From positions 56,557,374 through 56,621,373 of the forward strand of contig OY759270.1 in NCBI GenBank assembly GCA_963662155.1: DNA of 64,000 bases. The letters run 5' to 3'. Origin of the DNA: Lamellibrachia columna. Lineage: Eukaryota > Annelida > Polychaeta > Sabellida > Siboglinidae. How positions within the stretch are numbered: position 1 is the first letter of the stretch; every line of letters starts with the position of its first letter. A program made the position numbers and the translations under genes. The notes under the pieces were generated by a model, which made no database searches, had not been told where the DNA came from, and saw only the letters and a program-made list of their open reading frames with translations. Shown piece by piece: positions 45,701 through 56,347 of this stretch.

Positions 45701-48700
45701 AGTAAAGGATCAATGTAGATTGGACATCAGGAAGCACTCGTTCTCACAGAGGACAATAAATGAATGGAACAAACTGTCTACAGATTGTGTAACTGCTAGC
45801 AGCGTGAATATGTTTAAAAACAAGGTTGACACATATATCAGGAGGGCGGGTTATAAGTAGGTGAACATTGTTGGACTCTCGATAAGCCAATGGCTTCCTT
45901 GTCCACTTGCCATCTGGGCCTTTGGCTTGGATGGCAAATCTTGTTAAATCTTGTTAAACTTGTCTGTTCACCCCCACCCTTTCATGATCTCTCTTAACAC
46001 TGTCCCACCATCTTAACACTGTCCCACCATCTTAACACTGTACCTCCATCTTAACACTGTGCCTCCATCTTAGTACTGTCCTTCCATCGTAACACTGTCC
46101 CTCCATCTTAGTACTGTACCTCCGTCTTAACACTGTCCCTCCATCTTAACACTGTCCCTCCTTCTTAACACTGTCCCTCCATCTTAGCACTGTCCCTCCA
46201 TCTTAACACTGTCCCTCCATCTTAACACTACTCCATCATAACACAGTCCCTCCATCTTAACACTGTCCCTCCATCTTAACACTGTCCCTCTATCTTAACA
46301 CTACTCCTCCATCATAACACTGTCCCTCCATCTTAACACTACTCCTCCATCTTAACACTATCCCTCCATCTTAACACTGTCCCTCCATCTTAACACTACT
46401 CCATCTTAACACTATCCCTCCATCTTAACACTGTCCCTCCATCTTAACACTGTCCCTCCATCTTAACACTGTCCCTCCATCTTAACACTACTCCTCCATC
46501 TTAACACTGTCCCTCCATCTTAACACTGTCCCTCCATCTTAACACTACTCCTCCATCTTAACACTGTCCCTCCATCTTAACACTGTCCCTCCATCTTAAC
46601 ACTGTCCCTCCGTCTTAACACTGTCCCTCCATCTTAACACTACTCCTCCATCTTAACACTGTCCCTCCATCTTAACACTGTCCCTCCATCTTAACACTGT
46701 CCCTCCATCTTAACACTACTCCTCCATCTTAACACTATCCCTCCATCTTAACACTGTCCCTCCATCTTAACACTACTCCTCCATCTTAACACTATCCCTC
46801 CATCTTAACACTGTCCCTCCATCTTAACACTGTCCCTCCATCTTAACACTGTCCCTCCATCTTAACACTGTCCCTCCATCTTAACACTACTCCTCCATCT
46901 TAACACTATCCCTCCATCTTAACACTGTCCCTCCATCTTCACACTACTCCTCCATCTTAACACTATCCCTCCATCTTAACACTATCCCTCCATCTTAACA
47001 CTGTCCCTCCATCTTAACACTGTCCCGCCATCTTAATGTTGGGCTTCCTCTCCTCCTTCTGCCACATTTTTTACCTAAATTAAACAATTACATTTACTCA
47101 TTTTGCTAGCCTGATTTACATTGTTTGTTTATAGGTACTTACATTTTGGCATTGCTTTGCTGCGATTCACCACCAGAAGAAGCTCAACACAGCTCGCCAA
47201 GTAAAGGAAGCCGAGAGATGGCTCCAGCAAGGTGTCTTAGCTTGCTTGCATTGTCTTATCTTTTCTTGGCTCCAACAAGGTGTCTTAGTTTACTTTCATT
47301 GTATTGTCTTGTCTTGTCTTGGCTCCAACAAGATGTCTTAGCTTACTTTCATTGTCTTGACTCTAGCAAGGTGTCTTGGCTTGCTTTCATTGTCTTATCT
47401 TGTCTTGGCTCCAACAAGGTGTCTTAGCTTGCTTTCTTTGTCTTGTCTTATCTTGTCTTGGCTCCAACAAGATGTCTTAGCTTGCTTGCATTGTCTTGTC
47501 TTATCTTCTCTTGTTTTGGCTCCAACAAGGTGTCTTACCTTGCTTTCATTGTCTTGTCTTGGCTCCAACAAGGTGTCTTAGCTTGCTTTCATTGTCTTGT
47601 CTTGGCTCCAACAAGGTGTCTTAGCTTGCTTTCATTGTCTTGTCTTGGCTCCAACAAGGTGTCTTAGCTTGCTTTCATTGTCTTGTCTTGGCTTCAACAA
47701 GGTGTCTTAGCTTGCTTTCATTGTCTTGTCTTGGCTCCAAGAAGGTGTCTTAGCTTGCTTTCATTGTCTTGTCTTGGCTCCAACAAGGTGTCTTAGCTTG
47801 CTTTCATTGTCTTGTCTTGGCTTCAACAAGGTGTCTTAGCTTGCTTTCATTGTCTTGTGATTGCTCCAACAAGGTGCCATAGCTTGCTTTCATTGTCTTG
47901 TCTTGGCTCCAACAAGGTGTCTTAGCTTGCTTTCATTGTCTTTTCTTGGCTCCAACAAGGTGTCTTAGCTTGCTTTCATTGTCTTGTCTTGGCTCCAACA
48001 AGGTGTCTTAGCTTGCTTTCATTGTCTTGTGATTGCTCCAACAAGGTGCCATAGCTTGCTTTCATTACCCTGTCTCTGCCTCATTCATCAGAAAATTAGG
48101 AAAATGTATAATTATGGTGTAGCAGACCTCAAAGACTGTTGCTTAATGCCTACCATGGCAGTGTGTCAGGGGTGATTGTGTTTTGCTGTCAGCATGTCTA
48201 CCAGGAGTGATTGTGTTCTGTCAGCATGTCTACCAGGAGTGATTGTGTTCTGTCAGCATGTCTACCCGGAGTGTCTACCAGTGTTCTGCTGTCAGGGTGT
48301 GTACCAGATGTGATTGTCTTCTGCTGTCAGGGTGTGTACCAGGGATGATTGTCTTCTGCTGTCAGGGTATCTACCAAGGATGATTGTCTTCTGCTGTCAG
48401 GGTGTCTACCAGGGATGATTGTCTTCTGCTGTCAGGGTGTCTACCAAGGGTGATTGTCTTCTGCTGTCAGGGTGTCTACCAGGAGTGATTGTGTTCTGCT
48501 GTCAGCGTTTACCAGGGGTGATTGTGTTCTGCTCTCAGCATGTCTACCAGGAGTGATTGTGTTCTGCTGTCAGCATGTCTACCAGGGGTGATTGTGTTCT
48601 GCTGTCAGCATGTCTACCAGGGGTGATTGTGTTCTGCTGTCAGCGTTTACCAGGGGTGATTGTGTTCTGCTGTCAGCATGTCTACCAGGGGTGATTGTGT

Positions 48701-51700
48701 TCTGCTGTCAGCGTTTACCAGGGGTGATTGTGTTCTGCTGTCAGCATGTCTACCAGGGGTGATTGTGTTCTGCTGTCAGCATGTCTACCAGGGGTGATTG
48801 TGTTCTGCTGTCAGCATGTCTACCAGGGATGATTGTGTTCTGCTGTCAGCATGTCTACCAGGGGTGATTGTGTTCTGCTGTCAGCGTTTACCAGGGGTGA
48901 TTGCGTTCTGCTCTCAGCATGTCTACCAGGAGTGATTGTGTTCTGTTGTCAGCATGTCTACCAGGGGTGATTGTGTTCTGCTGTCAACGTGTTATGTTTT
49001 TACCAAAATTACACAAGAGTTCTGATCTGTTTCTACATCCGGCCTGGCCCCAATAACGTCAACCTTTGCAAATTTAGTGATTTTTTGTTTTTTTATTTTA
49101 CTAAGTTTATTTACATCAACAATTCATGAAATTATATTGTACAGTCATGTGTAAATAAACCTAATAAAAAAAAAAAAAACAGAAAATCAATTAAATATAT
49201 TGTAAAAGTAAATATAACGAAAGTGGGAGCCTTTTTGAAAGATTATGAGGATGTTTGAAAAATGACCAACAAAGCGGGAAATCTGCCACCGGGAGACTTG
49301 GAAGGTCTGAGCGTTGGTGATGCTGACATTCCTGTTTCCCCATCCCAGGTGTGCTGCGGTGGACATTTGGGAGTTGGAAGCAGCGGAGGGATGAGGCTCT
49401 CATCATGAGATTCAAGTACACCCAGGCCATGTCACATGACCGCCATGTGACCCTGGGGCACGCCCTCCAGGGATGGGGGTGTTTCATGCAACTCATGCTC
49501 CGAAAACAGGTATGTCTGCTGTTGTTTTACAACAGTTAAAGTGGCACTTGCAATTTGCAAGCCTAAGATATTGTATACTTTATATTAAATTGGGAGGATG
49601 CTCAGTATTTTTGTTTTATTCTGCAGAATTGCCTGCTGTGTAATATGTGTTCTAGTTTGTTTCCTACTCCCCTTCATTCCATGACCGGGACGGTCGTAGG
49701 GATGCCATTTCTTTGCTAGCTTTGTCTGTCTTCTCTTCCATTCCTTACATTATCCAGTCACTTTTTCCTCTGGTAGCCCCGTCTTCTCTTGCTCTCCAGG
49801 GTGCCTTCTCTTGCCCTCCAAGGTGCCTTCTCTTGCCATCCACAGTGCCTTCTCTTGCCCTCCAGGGTGACTTCTCTTGCTCTCCAGGGTGCCTTCTCTT
49901 GCCATCCACAGTGCCTTCTCTTGCTCTCCAGGGTGCCTTCTCTTGCCATCCACGGGGCCTTCTCTTGCCCTCCAGGGTGCCTTCTCTTGTCCTCCAGGGT
50001 GCCTTCTCTTGTCATCCACGGTGCCTTCTCTTGCTCTCCACGGTGCCTTCTCTTGCCATCCATGGTGCCTTCTCTTGCCATCCACGGTGCCTTCTCTTGC
50101 CATCCACGATGCCTTCTCTTGCCCTCCAGGGTGCCTTCTCTTGCCATCCACTGTGCTTTCTCTTGCTGTCCAGGGTGCCTTGCAGGATGGTATTTTAAAT
50201 GGTATCTACTTGTTTGTCCTCCATGTTTCTGAAGCATACCGTAGTTCTGACCAGGCATTGGATCTATATAGTTTCGTTGTTGTCTTGGTGTGGAGAGTAG
50301 TGGATTTCCATATGTTGGTGAGTCTGTTGAAGGCTTGTGCTGCCATCTTATAGTCCGTATCTTCTACCCATTCAGTTAGTCCCCATACGAGTCCTCTTGG
50401 TCGGTTGGTCGGTCACTGGTGGCTTTTCTCATCACCCAGTCAGAAAGAGTACTGGCGAGTTAACACATCCCTGTCTTACCCCAGGTCTCAATCCTTAATT
50501 TTCAGCCAGGAGATGATTGTGTTGCAGCTGATGAAGAGGCAGGCTGCATTGTTCCTCTCAGCACGTCTGACAACGCGGTCCTTGAGACAGTGGCAGACAG
50601 TCCACACTGATGTGCTCACAGACCGCACCAACACAGGCCTGGCACTGTGGCACTGGAGTCTCACTCTGCAGAGGAAGGTTCGCCACATAGTTATTTGTAC
50701 AGCCATATTATTGTATAAATCGTTTATTTTAACAGTAGACCTTGCATTTTTATCTTGACCTCAACAGTTTGATAAAGATGCAGTAATTTAAAATTAGTAA
50801 CAATGAAAATGTAAAAGTATGTTCTTATATTCTTACATCATTGCAATATCTGCTGGATTTATTTACGTCATTGCATTTAAAAAAAAAAAATGTGAACCAA
50901 ATGTTGTAGGAATTGTTTGTCAAAGTAGTAGGTTGGGTAAAATATACAGGGTGTTCCTAATTTTTATCTTAACTATTTTGAATGCAAATAAAAAACGAAT
51001 AGATATAGATACATGTAGTTTGCACTGTCTTGTAACCCAACTCAGTGAGAAGTTTGCACTGTTTTGTAACCCAATTCAGTGAGAAGTTTGCACTGTCTTG
51101 TAACCCAACTCAATGAGTAGTTTGCACTGTCTTGTCTGTTGATTACATGTGTTGTGGCATGTAAACAACAAGAAAGTGAAAGCTGACTTATTGTCTGAGG
51201 CTTTTCATCTTGTCTTATGTTGCGTTATGCAAACAGCAAGAGTAAAAGTGATAGTTAATTATTATGGTTGTTTCTAGTACTAACATTGTATTGAATAAAT
51301 AGAATGTGAAAATAAATTACTGGTGCTGTTGTGTCAGGTGTTGATAGCGTGGTACGCCTACAAGGAGGAGAGAGTGAGGAAGGCACAACGAGTCACCCTT
51401 GCCCTCGAGCGTCGCAGGGGCGTCTGTTGCAGGGCGGAGTCCACAAGCTCCTACTGGTGGCAACATATATGACACTGCTCCAACAAAAGTTGGCGGCCCA
51501 CCAGGGGGCGCAGGTAACTACTGTAGCTGCAAGGGGAGGGTTGGACATCTATGAGGGCAAGGGTTAGACATCTGGCAGGGTGAGGGTTGGACATCTGGAG
51601 GGAGAGGGTTGGTCATCTGTGGGGTGAGGGTTGGACATCTGGGGGGTGAGGGTTGGACATCTGGAGGGAGAGGGTTGGTCATCTGTGGGGGTGAGGGTTG

Positions 51701-54700
51701 GACATCTATGGGATGAGGGTTGGACATCTGGGGGATGAGGGTTGGACATGTGGGGGGTGAGGGTTGGACATCTGTGGGGGTGAGGGTTGAACATCTGTGG
51801 GGTGAGGGTTAGACATCAGTAGGGTGAGGGTTGGTCATCTGTGGGGGTGAGGGTTGGACATCTATGGGATGAGGGTTGGACATCTGGGGGATGAGGGTTG
51901 GACATCTGTGGGGTGTGGGTTAGACGTCAGAGGTGGGCATCTGGATTTGAGGGTTAGACATCAGGGTGGAGACAGTTAGACATTTTTGGGGTGTGGGTTA
52001 GACTATCTGGGGGGAGAGTGTTAGACATCTGGGGAAGAGGGTTACACATCTGTGAGGTGTGGGTTAGACATGTGGGGGTGAGGGTTAAACATTTAGGGGG
52101 GCAAGGGTTGTACATCTGTGGGGTGAGGGTTGAATGTGTATGAGTGTGTTTGTATCTTCGTCTATAATGGTTATGTGATATGCAAGAAGTGGTATCAAGA
52201 AAAATATTTAGGCCATGTGTGCCTTGTAAAACGTAAAATTATGTACAACGTACAAGCACTCTTTGCACTGATTTACATGCAGGGAGTTTTATTCGATGTC
52301 TTTCATTTGATATATTATTTTGTACCTGCTGAATAGTTGTAAGACACAGAGTCGGTGTTGATTGTGCTACTAAAAGGAAGGGTGAATAATTGCTTTGTAA
52401 ACTTCTGATGATAATTTAATGATGTGCTCTTCCTCCTTGTTCCCTGCTGTACAGGTGTGAGGGTCAGGTAAAGTATTCTTTCTTTCCATAGTTTTCAATC
52501 GGCGGCCCCCTCTCTCCATCTTTCATCCTTCCCTGATCTTCTCATATCCCTCCTCACGAAGTCCTCCCATCTCTGCTGTGGCCTATGAGATTTTACCTAA
52601 TATCTCTGTTATGTCCAACGTATGATGTGTGTTTGATATTGTCTGCATTCATAGACCTTCTTCAAGACAAAGACTTGATTGTAGATGTAAAGCAGTGTGT
52701 TTGATATTGTCTGCATTCATAGACCTTCTTCAAGACAAAGACTTGATTGTAGACGTAATGCAGTGTGTTTGATATTGTCTGCATTCATAGACCTTCTTCA
52801 AGACAAAGACTTGATTGTAGACGTAATGCAGTGTGTTTGATATTGTCTGCATTCATAGACCTTCTTCAAGACAAAGACTTGATTGTAGACGTAATGCAGT
52901 GTGTTTGATATTGTCTGCATTCATAGACCTTCTTCAAGACAAAGACTTGATTGTAGACGTAATGCAGTGTGTTTGATATTGTCTGCATTCATAGACCTTC
53001 TTCAAGACAAAGACTTGATTGTAGACGTAATGCAGTGTGTTTGATATTGTCTGCATTCATAGACCTTCTTCAAGACAAAGACTTGATTGTAGACGTAATG
53101 CAGTGTGTTTGATATTGTCTGCATTCATAGACCTTCTTCAAGACAAAGACTTGATTGTAGACGTAATGCAGTGTGTTTGATATTGTCTGTATTCATAGAA
53201 TTTCTTCAAGACTCAGACTTTGGTACACAAGTTTGCCACACGGTGGAGAAACATTACCATTAGACGGAGAGTGGAGAAAACTGTTGCGAAACCTCATACA
53301 CCAGCACCACCTGGTGTGAGAACCAGGGTGGAAATGACCGAGACGTCCATAGCATTGGTCAAGTCATTGATGTCATCGCCGAGTATGTGGTCACTGCGAC
53401 CTCAGGCATGTCGGTCACCTCCGACAGTGTCAAAGGTCATCCAAGACAATGGAGCCGACATGTCCAGGTGGGGGTTGTGTGGATTGTGGGGATTTGTGTG
53501 GATTGTGGAGATTTGTGTGGGTTGTGTGTTTTTTTTGGGGGGAGACAGACATGTCTAGATTGGGGTTAGAGGTTGGCAGCATGCAGTGTAGAACAAATTT
53601 ATACAACCTTATTTCTATGAGATTGTGAATTTCCATTTAATTAAAGTGAAACAAAAGTCATGGGTGTGAGGCTGTGCAACTAAGAGAGTTAACAAACACT
53701 AACCATTTGCAACTACTATCAAGAATATAATTCCAGTGTTTACTCAAGAGATAATCAAATTGTTTTGTTCTAAAAGAGGGAGATTATGGTCAACTAAACA
53801 TTTTCATGGTGGTTGACATGTTGACTGGCATGACCAATAAGCGCCGGGAATTTTAGCTACACTTTGACATGTTCTGTTTTCAACCGAAATTGATGGGTAT
53901 TTACCAAAGCAATGAAATTTATGGGTATTTACCAAAGCAATGAAATTTATGGGTATTTACCAAAGCAATGAAATTGATGGGTATTTACCAAAGCAATGAA
54001 ATTTATGGGTATTTACCAAAGCAATGCAAACTCTCAATCAAGCGAACTTAGGTGTTTACAAATAGATCTTCATTTGGTGAAAAAAAATTGTCAAACTACC
54101 GCACTCGTGAGGTAGGATTTTCTAACAATATGGTGCTAGACATAAAATATAGATGCTGCGTGTTCAATAAGGTTTCCTAGAAAACCACAGGTGTGATATT
54201 CTTGATTGTAGTTGCAAATGGATATGATATATGATATGGTTTGATTATTTCTTGGTGCATAGGACAAACATTTTTGATTTTTGTTTCCTTTTAATGTTTA
54301 TTCAGCTACATCTGTAGTACAACATTGATTTCCAACATCTACATCTGTAGTACAACATTGATGTACAACATCTACATCTGTAGTACAACATTGGTGTACA
54401 ACATCTATATCTGTTGTACAACATGGATGTACAACATCTACATCTATAGTACAACAGCTACATATGTAGTACAACATTGATGTACAACATCTACATATGT
54501 TATACATCATGGATGTACAACACCTACATCTATAGTACAACAGCTACATATGTAGTACAACATTGATGTACAACATCTACATATGTTATACATCATGGAT
54601 GTACAACACCTACACCTATAGTACAACAGCTACATATGTAGTGCAACATTGGTGTACAACATCTACATATGTTATACATCATGGATGTACAACACCTACA

Positions 54701-56311
54701 CCTATAGTACAACAGCTACATATGTAGTGCAACATTGGTGTACATGACCATTCAACAGACATTGTAAATGCCATATTTGCTTTGCAAGTGGATATTCACT
54801 ATTCCCAACATTAACTGTACATACTGCTAAGCCTGCCCATTGCAGTTACGTGTCCATTAGGTAAAGTATACATTAGATTCCTTCCCTCTGACCACCAGTT
54901 GTATAGTTTCACGGAGCTTAAGTTATTACACCCATGACATTAACTAGAGTCGGCCACCTTGGATGCATGAACACAATGTGATACTTAAGTTGTCACAGCT
55001 GTGACATTGACTAGAGCCGGCCACCTTCGATACATGAACACAATGACATTGACTAGAGCCGGCCACCTTGGATACATCAACACAATGTGATACTTAAGTT
55101 ATCACAGCCATGACATTGACTAGAGTCGGCCACCTTGGATACATGAACACAATGTGATACTTAAGTTGTCACAGCTGTGACATTGACTAGAGCCGGCCAC
55201 CTTCGATACATGAACACAATGACATTGACTAGAGCCGGCCACCTTGGATACATCAACACAATGTGATACTTAAGTTATCACAACACAATGTGATACTTAA
55301 GTTGTCACAGCTGTGACATTGACTAGAGCCGGCCACCTTCGATACATGAACACAATGACATTGACTAGAGTCGGCCACCTTCGATACATGAACACAATGT
55401 GATACTTAAGTTGTCACAGCCATGACATTGACTAGAGTCGGCCACCAACCAAATACCCATCCGTATATTTCTTGGTTTATCGAAAACATTCGATACACTT
55501 GACCTATTTACAAAATTATAACATTATGGGTTGGAATGTTCAGCATTAAAATTATTACAGAATTATTTAACAAACCGTGAACAATTTGTAAAAAATTTAT
55601 AACACATTCAAATGTCTTATCTATAAACACGATGATCCCACAAGGCTCAATTTTAGGTCCTCTGTTATTCATTATATATGTTAATGACTTCTCACAAGCC
55701 AGTATCATTTACATATGCCGATGATACTTCTCTAGTAAGTACACTTGGGGCCTTTACAAATGCAGATACTGAATATTTGATAAATAAAGAGCTCCACAAT
55801 ATAGCAGAATGGCTAATATAAAATAAATTATCATTAAACATTAACAAAGCTATATATGATTTTTCAAATGCCAAACAAAAGGGTAATAGTACCCACATTA
55901 ACAATTGATGGTGTAAACATTGAAAGAGTGCAACATTTCAACTTTTTAGGCCTAACATTAGACACACATCTAAATTGGCATAAACATATTGAGAAAGTAG
56001 CAAATAAGTATTCAAGGACAATTGGAATTATAAACAAGTTGAACCCCACATAAATTACTGCCTAATGATCTGGGGCTACCAGTGTAATAGGATAACAAAA
56101 GTACAAAAGAAAGCTGTTAGAATAATATCTGTAAGCAAATACAACTCACATACGGAGCCATTATTTAAAAGTTCTGTTACACGCGAAAATAGACAATAAA
56201 TAAACTCATTGAAAATCTACCAGGGTGGCTCCTATGAGAGCAACTTAACTAGTCTTACTAGGAGTCTCCTATAACCAATTTGTACATTCTCAAGAAAAAT
56301 ATTTGTGTGTG

Positions 56312-56347
<36 letters not shown>

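Larger units (their letters stand above)
42606..45965 (+). mobile_element. CR1/L2-like LINE, 5'-truncated, nearly intact
   Basis: It begins inside the ORF1 esterase and runs through ORF2 to a 3' end with AATCTTGTTAAATCTTGTTA at about 45930. It is the same family as the minus-strand copies at 415 and 12337 but much less decayed, so it is a later insertion. It sits in the sense direction in the SFI1 intron between exons 40678 and 47135. Confidence 0.92.

Noticed and set aside
49713..50353. Overlapping ORFs of 133-166 codons on both strands
   Set aside because: By-products of the 22-bp array.
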